Below are positions 1 through 5,670 of a stretch of DNA of 12,332 nucleotides, one piece after another. The DNA is from TMED14 sp041179465. Lineage in GTDB: Bacteria > Bacteroidota > Bacteroidia > Flavobacteriales > Schleiferiaceae. The DNA lies in the NCBI GenBank assembly GCA_041179465.1, contig JBEGTJ010000049.1:1-12332 (forward strand), written 5' to 3'. Position 1 is the stretch's first letter; each line of letters opens with the position of its first letter. The notes below the pieces were generated by a model, which saw nothing but the letters and a program-made list of their open reading frames with translations, had not been told where the DNA came from and made no database searches. Position numbers and translations under genes: made by a program.

Positions 1-268
1 ATCCCAGTCCGACCACCGCCGACACAATCAACGGGAGCAGGTAGGCCGAAAAAGCCTCGCGAAAGGTCGCGTAGCCCTCGTTCGCTTTTTTGAATTCGCG
101 CACCCCAAAGTAGGGAATGACCAAAATGGCTACGAGCATCAGGATTCCGCCCATCTGGCTCGACATCCACTCTTCGTTAATGATGTAGGTCACCAGGGTG
201 TAGCCTACAGAGACGGCGCTCACGAGGAGGCCGTAGTTGATTGCGATGCGTTTGGTCGTTGCGTCCAT
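1..268 (-). CDS. DUF4199 family membrane protein, N-terminal part (runs off left edge)
   Basis: Reading the minus strand from the ATG at 268 gives 89 residues with no stop before the window ends, so the C-terminus is missing. Hydrophobic segments lie at about residues 10-30 and 39-56, and a third begins near residue 75. The loop between the second and third carries a basic and aromatic stretch (REFKKANEGYATFREAF) of the kind seen in DUF4199 proteins, small multi-pass inner-membrane proteins of Bacteroidota with no established function. The start lies 21 bases after the stop of the endonuclease I gene on the same strand, so the two may be co-transcribed, although no functional link is evident. 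The assignment rests on membrane topology and recalled family sequence, not on a database match. Confidence 0.65.
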   Translation of the reverse strand, partial: MDATTKRIAINYGLLVSAVSVGYTLVTYIINEEWMSSQMGGILMLVAILVIPYFGVREFKKANEGYATFREAFSAYLLPLIVSAVVGLG

Positions 269-289
269 GTCGGTTGGGGATTAGGGAGT

Positions 290-1873
290 TTAGTACACAA
301 ACTTAAGGATGCCGCGCTGCCCTTCGAGGCTCCAGCGCAAAATACCGGTTCCGTGGCCCAGCGCGCGGAGTTCCTCGCGCTGCGACGCCCGGTCGGTGGC
401 CCAGCGAACTTTGCCGTCGGCGTCGGTCCATTCCGCCCGCGCACCCTGAGGTAGCCCTTCGATCACGAGGTTTCGGGCGCTGCGGTAGGCTTTGACGCTT
501 GGAGCTCCAGACGGCTCCTCGAGCCCAATGTAGGTCGTGCTGCGCAGGTAGTGGGTTACGGTACCCGTGACGTTGGTGCTGTAGGTGAGGGTTCCGCCGT
601 CGTGGATCACCGAAGCCGGGTATTCCAATTCGTACACGTGGAGTTCGCCGGGCTTGAGGGTGTCGGCGGCTCCGCCCGAAATCAAGGTAACCGCAATCGG
701 CGCGTTGAGGGTCGCCGGGCTCAGGATCAGGTCAGCACTTCCCGGATTGGTCACCACGAGGCGGCGGCGCAGCCAAGGGCCCACCGCCCACGACCAAAGT
801 TCGAGTTCGATTGTGTCTTCGCTGGCCCAATGCTCTGCGGCGGCAGGAAGGCTGGGATTGCCCGCCAGGCTGACCAAGCGCTCCATAATCTGGGGGTAGT
901 CCACGTAGGGGTTGCGCGTGTTTTGAAGGGCGGCAATGCCCTGGTTGCGGTCGCGGTCGGCGCTGTCGGGCGGAAACTGCTGGTGCCAGCCTTCGAGGAC
1001 GGACGCTTGCTGCGCATAAAAGCTGCTGTAGTCGCCAAAGCGGGTGACGAAGTACATCATCGCCCGGGCGGCGTCGCCCTTGTGGGCGTCGCGGGGCTCA
1101 AAGACGCCGTTGAGGCGTTTGCTTCCGCCCACCGACCACGCCGGCGTGCCCGTAACCACGCCAAATGGGTTGTTGCTGCGCTGGGTGTTGGCGGTTTCGT
1201 CGGTCGGAAAAAGGTGGTGAATGTCGGACTTCATGGGCTCCAACGAACTGAAAAAGCTCTGCGGAAACGTGTGCTCGCAGTTGAAGTTGTTGGAGGTGGC
1301 CCCCGCACGGGTGTTGAAGGTGGCTACCCTGCCGGTGTAGATGCACGTGACTTGACCGGCGACGTTGTCGAGGTTGGCGTACATCTGGTCGCGGGCGCCG
1401 TTGTAGCCCAAATTGGTCGTGTTTTGGTTCAATCGGGCCGTGAGCGCAGACTTCAGGTCCGACCCAACCTTGTTTTCGGTGCTGCTGTAGTAGGGCATGC
1501 TCCAGCGCCCTTGGGCCTCAAACTGAAGGGCGACAAAGCCGTCGGGCCCGTCGGTGGACAGCACCACCGGAAGCCGATAGTACAGGTTGTGTTCGGGCGT
1601 GAAGCGCAGCCACACCCGAGTGGAGTCGTTCACCGCCAGCTGGGTTTGTTCCGGGCGGATGCTCAAGAGCGTGTCGCCCCACTGCGGGCAGCTCCATGCG
1701 CCGGTGAGGTTCAGGGCGCGAATTCCTACGTTGCGGAGCCAAACGGATACCGAATCGCGCTGCACTTCGGTTACCGGTCCGCGCGCAACCACCAGTTGAT
1801 CAAAATCTTGAGCCGAAAGGCTCGCTCCCGCCGCGGCGAGGGCGCACCCGAAGATCAGTCGTTTTAAACGCAT
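290..1873 (-). CDS. Secreted endonuclease I family nuclease with T9SS-like C-terminal domain
   Basis: The product is a 527-residue exported nuclease of the endonuclease I (EndA/NucM) family, which cuts DNA and sometimes RNA non-specifically outside the cytoplasm. Starting at the ATG at 1873 gives a clean signal peptide (MRLKRLIFG..., cleavage likely after SLSA, residue 21); a longer reading from 1912 would bury it. An Ig-like or ASH-like beta domain occupies about residues 25-120. The catalytic domain (about 125-338) carries NCEHTFPQS (198-206), MKSDIHHLFPTD (214-225) and an RSNNPFG segment just after, which match the family's His-Asn-Glu metal site. A second beta domain (about 347-450) is followed by about 65 residues ending in RGILKFVY, resembling a type A sorting domain of the type IX secretion system. 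The protein is probably secreted or surface-attached, for nutrient scavenging or eDNA degradation. The family call is strong; the sorting domain is inferred. Confidence 0.9.
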   Translation of the reverse strand: MRLKRLIFGCALAAAGASLSAQDFDQLVVARGPVTEVQRDSVSVWLRNVGIRALNLTGAWSCPQWGDTLLSIRPEQTQLAVNDSTRVWLRFTPEHNLYYRLPVVLSTDGPDGFVALQFEAQGRWSMPYYSSTENKVGSDLKSALTARLNQNTTNLGYNGARDQMYANLDNVAGQVTCIYTGRVATFNTRAGATSNNFNCEHTFPQSFFSSLEPMKSDIHHLFPTDETANTQRSNNPFGVVTGTPAWSVGGSKRLNGVFEPRDAHKGDAARAMMYFVTRFGDYSSFYAQQASVLEGWHQQFPPDSADRDRNQGIAALQNTRNPYVDYPQIMERLVSLAGNPSLPAAAEHWASEDTIELELWSWAVGPWLRRRLVVTNPGSADLILSPATLNAPIAVTLISGGAADTLKPGELHVYELEYPASVIHDGGTLTYSTNVTGTVTHYLRSTTYIGLEEPSGAPSVKAYRSARNLVIEGLPQGARAEWTDADGKVRWATDRASQREELRALGHGTGILRWSLEGQRGILKFVY

Positions 1874-1879
1874 AATGCG

Positions 1880-1887
1880 CAAAGGTC
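1880..1887 (-). promoter_or_regulatory. Weak -7 promoter-like box for the endonuclease I gene
   Basis: On the minus strand this reads GACCTTTG, one mismatch from the Bacteroidota -7 consensus TAnnTTTG. It ends six bases before the endonuclease ATG. No TTG sits at the expected -33 position. If used, transcription would start at or next to the start codon. The call is low because the upstream element is missing. Confidence 0.25.
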
Positions 1888-1901
1888 GCACAATCACTGC
1901 G

Positions 1902-1909
1902 TATCTTTG
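1902..1909 (+). promoter_or_regulatory. -7 promoter box (TATCTTTG) of the SRP RNA gene
   Basis: TATCTTTG matches the Bacteroidota sigma-A -7 consensus TAnnTTTG exactly. It ends five bases before the G at 1914 where the predicted SRP RNA begins, the spacing expected between this box and the transcription start. No convincing TTG -33 element is visible upstream. The region is shared with the divergent endonuclease I gene. Confidence 0.6.
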
Positions 1910-1913
1910 CACT

Positions 1914-2013
1914 GGGGTAAGGCCTTACGACCAGCTCCTGATGAATCCCCCAGGGTAGAAATGCAGCAAGGGTAGTCGGTTGTAGCGGTGCGATAAGTGT
2001 CCTTGCCCTTTTT
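1914..2013 (+). ncRNA. ffs: Signal recognition particle RNA, small bacterial type (4.5S-like)
   Basis: This RNA binds Ffh to form the signal recognition particle, which targets membrane and secreted proteins co-translationally. The universally conserved domain IV is readable: CAGG (1951-1954), stem GUA (1955-1957), GNRA tetraloop GAAA (1958-1961), stem UGC (1962-1964) and AGCA (1965-1968). This forms the symmetric CAGG/AGCA internal loop contacted by Ffh. Outer helices also pair: GGGUAAGG (1915-1922) with CCUUGCCC (2001-2008), and ACGACC (1927-1932) with GGUUGU near 1978-1983. A run of T follows from 2009, suitable for termination after the closing helix. At about 100 nt it is the short form with no Alu domain. 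The ends are set by the helix and promoter box and could be off by a few bases. Confidence 0.88.
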
Positions 2014-2033
2014 CTTTTGCTTTTTGGGTTTTT

Positions 2034-2086
2034 AGCTACTGGCTTATTGCTCACGAAGCGCAACAAGCAACGAGTAGCCGGTAGCT
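2034..2086. repeat. Imperfect inverted repeat (hairpin) between the SRP RNA and the NYN remnant
   Basis: The arms AGCTACTGGCT (2034-2044) and AGCCGGTAGCT (2076-2086) are reverse complements except for one position that can form a G-U pair. They enclose about 31 bases. The octamer CGAAGCGC occurs inside the loop (2054-2061) and again at 2090-2097, and its reverse complement GCGCTTCG lies at 2131-2138, so further folding is possible. Such elements are often dispersed in Bacteroidota intergenic regions, but only this copy is visible here. A role as terminator, recombination scar or mobile repeat is not decided by the sequence. Confidence 0.5.
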
Positions 2087-2468
2087 GCGCGAAGCGCTAC
2101 GCGCCCAAAAACGCTACTTCGCGGCGCTCCGCGCTTCGAACGTCGAGGTAATCCTTGGGCGATTCCAGCAAAAGACCATTCACTGCGCGCACTGCGGCCA
2201 GTCGATTCCGTCATTCGAAGAGAAAATGACCGACGTGAACATTGCCGTCGATGTGCTTGCCGACGGACTACTGGACCGCTACGACGTTGCCATTCTCGTC
2301 ACCGCCGACAGTGACTTGGTGCCGCCCATCCGAAAATTGGCGCGGTGCGCGAAGAATAAAAGAGTTGTGGTGTGTTTGCCTCCCAATAGAAATTCAATAG
2401 ACCTTAAGAGATATGCTGAAGGGAATTTTCATATCGACCCAAAGGATCTATTAAAATTTCAGATGTAG
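2085..2468 (+). pseudogene. 5'-truncated NYN-domain (LabA/DUF88-like) nuclease gene remnant
   Basis: The open frame runs from just after a TAG at 2082-2084 to the stop at 2466-2468. It encodes the C-terminal half of an NYN (PIN-like, LabA/DUF88) protein: a QKRYFAALRAS-like helix, a VEVILGRFQQKT strand, CAHCG, EEKMTDVNIAVDVL, then VTADSDLVPPIRKL and a C-terminal LPPNRNS segment. Full-length relatives of about 220-240 residues begin with a YIDGFNLY-type strand carrying the first metal-binding aspartate. That part, roughly 90 residues, is absent, and its place is taken by the inverted repeat and the SRP RNA gene. The Asp residues of TDVN and ADSD remain. An ATG at 2226 would begin inside the fold, so a functional product is unlikely. 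The last third is AT-rich and uses AGA and TTA codons unlike its neighbours, which suggests foreign origin. Confidence 0.72.
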
Positions 2469-2469
2469 A

Positions 2470-2503
2470 TAAAAAAGAGACGCGCACCTTGGGAGTGCGC
2501 GTC
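2470..2503 (-). terminator. Rho-independent terminator, minus strand
   Basis: GACGCGCAC (2479-2487) and GTGCGCGTC (2495-2503) form a perfect 9-bp GC-rich stem around a 7-base loop. On the minus strand the stem is followed by a run of six T (2476-2471). It lies 117 bases beyond the stop of the fused E1 gene and would end that transcript, or a shorter transcript starting between the two. On the plus strand no T run follows, so it acts in one direction. Confidence 0.8.
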
Positions 2504-2539
2504 GGGCCAAAAGTCGTTGCTGACTTAAGGGGTGGTAAT
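2470..2539 (-). ncRNA. Possible small RNA ending at the terminator
   Basis: A TAATTTTG box (minus strand, 2551-2544) would start a transcript near 2539. Such a transcript would run about 70 nt through a 5-bp hairpin with arms at 2522-2526 and 2511-2515, then the 9-bp terminator hairpin and its U run. No coding frame is apparent. The layout is that of a short intergenic RNA, but no TTG -33 element is present and the stretch could simply be the 3' UTR of the E1 gene. No known RNA family was recognised. Confidence 0.3.
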
Positions 2540-2543
2540 GCTG

Positions 2544-2551
2544 CAAAATTA
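2544..2551 (-). promoter_or_regulatory. -7 promoter-like box upstream of the possible small RNA
   Basis: The minus strand reads TAATTTTG, a full match to TAnnTTTG, inside the 3' intergenic region of the E1 gene. The expected TTG about 19-21 bases upstream is not present, so this is a candidate only. Confidence 0.3.
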
Positions 2552-2619
2552 CTCCATTTGCCGAAACTGCGTGGCTTTGAAGTGCTTAATTATTTGACGA
2601 GCCAACCTCGCTACCCTAG

Positions 2620-4956
2620 CTACTCAGCCACCAACTCCAGCACCGCCTCTACCACGTCTTCGGCACTGGGCTTGGAGAAGTAGTCGCCGTCAGACCCGTA
2701 GGCGGGCCGGTGGGCCTTGGCGGTGAGGGTACGGGGCGCGGCGTCGAGGTGTTGGTACCCGCCTTGCTCCTCGAGAATTTGCTGCAAGAGGTACGCGGCG
2801 GCTCCGCCCGGAACGTCTTCGTCCACCACCAGCAGGCGGTTGGTGCGCTTGAGTGAGGCGACGCAGGCTCCGTCCAAGTCAAACGGAAGAAGCGTTTGCA
2901 CGTCGACCACCTCGATCGAGATTCCGAAGCGCTCGAGCTCGGCCGCCGCGTCGGTGACGATGCGCAAGGTGGACCCGTAGGACACGACGGTGGCGTCGGT
3001 TCCGGCACGAAGAATTTCAGGACGACCCAAGGGCACGGTGAAGCTGCCCAAGTTCGTGGGCAGGTGCTCCTTGAGGCGGTATCCGTTGAGGCATTCGATG
3101 ACCACGGCGGGCTCGTCGGACTGCAGCAGGGTGTGATACATTCCTGCAGCCTGGACCATGTTGCGCGGAGTACAGAGGTACATTCCGCGCAGCGAACCCA
3201 GAAGAAGCTGCATGGGCGATCCGCTGTGCCACACGCCCTCGAGGCGGTGTCCGCGGGTGCGCACGATGAGCGGAGCCTTTTGGCCTCCGGCCGAACGCCA
3301 GCGCACGGTGGCGCAGTCGTCCGATAAGATTTGCACGGCGTAGAGCAGGTAGTCGAGGTACTGGATCTCGGCGATCGGACGCAGTCCGCGCATGGCCAAA
3401 CCAATGCCTTGACCGGCGATGGTGGCCTCGCGAATGCCGGTGTCGCTGACGCGCACGCTGCCGAATTCCGCCTGCATGCCCTCGAGGCCTTGGTTGACGT
3501 CACCGATGTGGCCCACGTCTTCGCCAAAAATCATGGCTTCGGGGTAGCGGGCAAAAAGGGCCTTGAAGTTGTCGCGAAGCACGACGCGTCCGTCGACCTG
3601 AGGGGCGTCGGGCGCAAATTCAGGGGCGACGACGGGTACCTTGAGCGCCGTGCCGCTGTGCAGCTGGCTGGCGTAGTCGTGCGCGGCCTGCTTGAGCTGG
3701 GTTTCGACCCAGAGCGGTGCCCCCAGGGCGTCACGTCCTTCAGCCTTGCGGCGCTGAATGGCCTTGCGCACGGCGGCCACCGAGTCGCGGCGAAGCGGAG
3801 CCTGGTCGGCCCGCAGCGGGGCCGCGAGGTCTTCGGCTCCGAGTTCTTCAAGCCAAGCCACCGCCTGGTCGCGGGTGCGCTTCAGGGGCTGCACGTAGTC
3901 CTCAAACGCGGCCTTCATGGCGTCGCGGGCCTCAGCGCGCGCAGCCTCTTCGAGGGCATCGAGGTCCTTGGCCTTTGCGATCTTGTTGGACTCCAAAAAG
4001 AGGCGGAACTGGCGAAGACAGTCGTATTCCTGTTCCCACTCGAGGCGTTCTTTGGACTTGTAGCGTTCGTGGGACCCAGAGGTGCTATGCCCTTGGGGTT
4101 GAGTCATTTCTCGAACGTGAAGGAGCACGGGGACGTGCTCTTCGCGGGCCACTTTTTCGGCGTGTTCAAAGGCAGCCACCAGCTCGGCGTAGTTCCAGCC
4201 GCGGGCGACCAAGATTTCGTAGCCCTTTTCTTCGGCTTGGCCCTTGGACGCGGCCTGGCGCTGAAATCCGGAGAGAATTTTAGAAATATTCTGCTTGGTG
4301 GTCTGGTGCTCGGCGTGCACCGAGATTCCGTATTCGTCGTCCCACACGAGGGCCACCATGGGCACCTGGAGCACCCCGGCCGCATTGATGGACTCCCAAA
4401 ACAAGCCTTCCGAAGCCGAAGCGTTTCCGATGGTGCCCCAGGCTACCTCGGCCCCCTTGCGGCTAAATCCGTTGTCGATGCCTTGGGCGCGGTACACCTT
4501 AGACGCCTGGGCCAAGCCCACGAGGCGCGGCATTTGTCCGCCCGTGGGCGAAATGTCGGCCGAAACATTTTTGTGGTCCACCAACCGCTTCCAGCTGCCG
4601 TCGGCATTTAGGGTGCGCGTGGCGAAGTGGCCGTTCATCTGCCGCCCGGCGCTGCTCGGCTCGCGCTCGACGTCGGTGTCGGCGTACAGCGAGGCAAAAA
4701 ACTGCTGCGGACTAAGGGCCCCAACGGCCATCATGAAGGTTTGGTCGCGGTAGTATCCGCTTCGAAAGTCGCCGTCGCGAAAGACCCGAGCCCAGGCGAG
4801 CTGGGCGAGCTCTTTGCCGTCGCCAAAAATGCCAAACTTGGCCTTGCCCGTGAGCACCTCTTTGCGGCCCAATAGGGAGCATTCGCGGCTCAGCATTCCG
4901 AGGCGGTAGTCGCGCAGGAGTTCGGTGGAAAAATCAGAAGCGGATTGGGGTTGCAT
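2620..4956 (-). CDS. Fused alpha/beta thiamine-dependent 2-oxoacid dehydrogenase E1 (branched-chain type)
   Basis: This 778-residue protein joins the E1 alpha and beta chains that are separate in most bacteria. It is the decarboxylating component of a 2-oxoacid dehydrogenase complex, probably for branched-chain 2-oxoacids, passing acyl groups to lipoyl-E2 with thiamine diphosphate. The alpha half (about 1-320) includes GTIGNASASEGLFWESINAA (174-193), the WDDEYGIS stretch (205-212) and GHSTSGSHERY (289-299), like the GHSTSDD loop of E1 alpha. A charged helical linker covers about 320-440. The beta half (about 455-778) has MIFGEDVG (475-482) with the conserved Glu479, GIREATIAGQGIGLAMRG and RTRGHRLEGVWHSGSP. 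The canonical GDG...NN signature is degenerate (see findings), which I believe is normal for the Bacteroidota fused form. No E2 or E3 gene lies nearby. Substrate is inferred. Confidence 0.85.
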   Translation of the reverse strand: MQPQSASDFSTELLRDYRLGMLSRECSLLGRKEVLTGKAKFGIFGDGKELAQLAWARVFRDGDFRSGYYRDQTFMMAVGALSPQQFFASLYADTDVEREPSSAGRQMNGHFATRTLNADGSWKRLVDHKNVSADISPTGGQMPRLVGLAQASKVYRAQGIDNGFSRKGAEVAWGTIGNASASEGLFWESINAAGVLQVPMVALVWDDEYGISVHAEHQTTKQNISKILSGFQRQAASKGQAEEKGYEILVARGWNYAELVAAFEHAEKVAREEHVPVLLHVREMTQPQGHSTSGSHERYKSKERLEWEQEYDCLRQFRLFLESNKIAKAKDLDALEEAARAEARDAMKAAFEDYVQPLKRTRDQAVAWLEELGAEDLAAPLRADQAPLRRDSVAAVRKAIQRRKAEGRDALGAPLWVETQLKQAAHDYASQLHSGTALKVPVVAPEFAPDAPQVDGRVVLRDNFKALFARYPEAMIFGEDVGHIGDVNQGLEGMQAEFGSVRVSDTGIREATIAGQGIGLAMRGLRPIAEIQYLDYLLYAVQILSDDCATVRWRSAGGQKAPLIVRTRGHRLEGVWHSGSPMQLLLGSLRGMYLCTPRNMVQAAGMYHTLLQSDEPAVVIECLNGYRLKEHLPTNLGSFTVPLGRPEILRAGTDATVVSYGSTLRIVTDAAAELERFGISIEVVDVQTLLPFDLDGACVASLKRTNRLLVVDEDVPGGAAAYLLQQILEEQGGYQHLDAAPRTLTAKAHRPAYGSDGDYFSKPSAEDVVEAVLELVAE

Positions 4957-4980
4957 TCCGCAAAAATAACCCGACCTTTG
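4951..4980 (+). promoter_or_regulatory. Candidate promoter of the transaldolase gene (TTG-N19-GACCTTTG)
   Basis: TTG at 4951-4953 and GACCTTTG at 4973-4980 are separated by 19 bases, the spacing of Bacteroidota -33 and -7 elements. The -7 box differs from TAnnTTTG at one base. The predicted start near 4986 leaves a leader of about 28 bases before the ATG at 5014. It overlaps the first codons and the promoter of the divergent E1 gene. Confidence 0.4.
4961..4968 (-). promoter_or_regulatory. -7 promoter box (TATTTTTG) of the fused E1 gene
   Basis: The minus strand reads TATTTTTG, an exact TAnnTTTG match, ending four bases before the ATG at 4956. A T-rich GTTTTA stretch lies about 20 bases upstream in place of TTG. 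Transcription from here would begin at or just before the start codon, predicting a leaderless or nearly leaderless mRNA. The box overlaps the promoter region of the divergent transaldolase gene. Confidence 0.5.
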
Positions 4981-5013
4981 GGCGGACTAAAACCGTTACC
5001 CCGAATTATTGCC

Positions 5014-5670
5014 ATGAAATTTTTCATCGACACCGCAAACCTGGCCGAAATCAAAGAAGCCCACAACATGGGAATCCTTGATGGCGTTACCACGAACCCT
5101 TCTTTGATGGCCAAAGAAGGCATTTCTGGAACCGACAACATCCTCAAGCACTACAAGGCGATTTGCGGCATTGTCGACGGCGACGTCAGCGCTGAAGTCA
5201 TCTCGACCGACTTCGACGGCATGGTGCGCGAAGGCGAGTTGCTGGCCGAGATCGACCCGAAAATTGTGGTGAAGATTCCGATGATTAAAGACGGCGTCAA
5301 GGCCATTCGCTACTTCAGCGACCGCGGCATCAAGACGAACTGCACCTTGGTGTTCAGCGCCGGCCAGGCCCTGCTCGCCGCCAAGGCTGGAGCGACCTAT
5401 GTTTCGCCCTTCATCGGACGCCTCGACGACATTTCAACCGACGGACTCGGCCTCATCGAGACGATTCGCGTGATTTACGACAACTACGGCTACGAAACCC
5501 AAATCCTGGCGGCCAGCGTGCGCCACCCGATGCACGTGATTGAGTGCGCCACCATTGGCGCCGACGTCATGACGGGACCGCTGAGCGCCATTACCGCGCT
5601 GCTGAAGCACCCGCTGACCGACCTCGGCCTCGAGAAGTTCTTAGAGGATCACCGCAAGGCCAATTCCTGA
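5014..5670 (+). CDS. tal: Transaldolase (small TalC/FSA-like family)
   Basis: This 218-residue TIM-barrel enzyme transfers a dihydroxyacetone unit between sugar phosphates in the cytoplasmic, non-oxidative pentose phosphate pathway. The start MKFFIDTANLAEIK at 5014 is the family's usual N-terminus. GVTTNPSLMAKE follows at 24-35, and the Schiff-base lysine is Lys87 in IVVKIPM. Two positions separate transaldolases from fructose-6-phosphate aldolases in this family. Here they are Glu61 (aldolases have Gln) and Phe133 in SPFIGR (aldolases have Tyr), so transaldolase activity is favoured. GADVMTGP near 182-189 and the full length fit the family. The gene is divergent from E1 with 57 bases between starts, and its last 22 bases overlap the convergent end of menE. 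The specificity call relies on recalled family knowledge. Confidence 0.92.
   Translation: MKFFIDTANLAEIKEAHNMGILDGVTTNPSLMAKEGISGTDNILKHYKAICGIVDGDVSAEVISTDFDGMVREGELLAEIDPKIVVKIPMIKDGVKAIRYFSDRGIKTNCTLVFSAGQALLAAKAGATYVSPFIGRLDDISTDGLGLIETIRVIYDNYGYETQILAASVRHPMHVIECATIGADVMTGPLSAITALLKHPLTDLGLEKFLEDHRKANS

Noticed and set aside
551..1867. Long plus-strand open frame (438 codons) opposite the endonuclease I gene
   Set aside because: It is antisense to a gene with a signal peptide and full catalytic motifs. Its translation is Arg/Gly/Val-rich with no recognisable domain, as expected by chance in GC-rich DNA.
1874..1912. Upstream extension of the endonuclease I start to 1912
   Set aside because: It would add 13 residues before a clean signal peptide and run across the ffs promoter box. 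The ATG at 1873 fits better.
2226..2468. Intact 80-residue gene starting at ATG 2226
   Set aside because: The frame is open upstream and upstream codons also match the NYN family, so this ATG is an internal methionine of a truncated gene.
3331..4611. Long plus-strand open frame (426 codons) opposite the fused E1 gene
   Set aside because: It is complementary to conserved E1 sequence and shows no family motifs.
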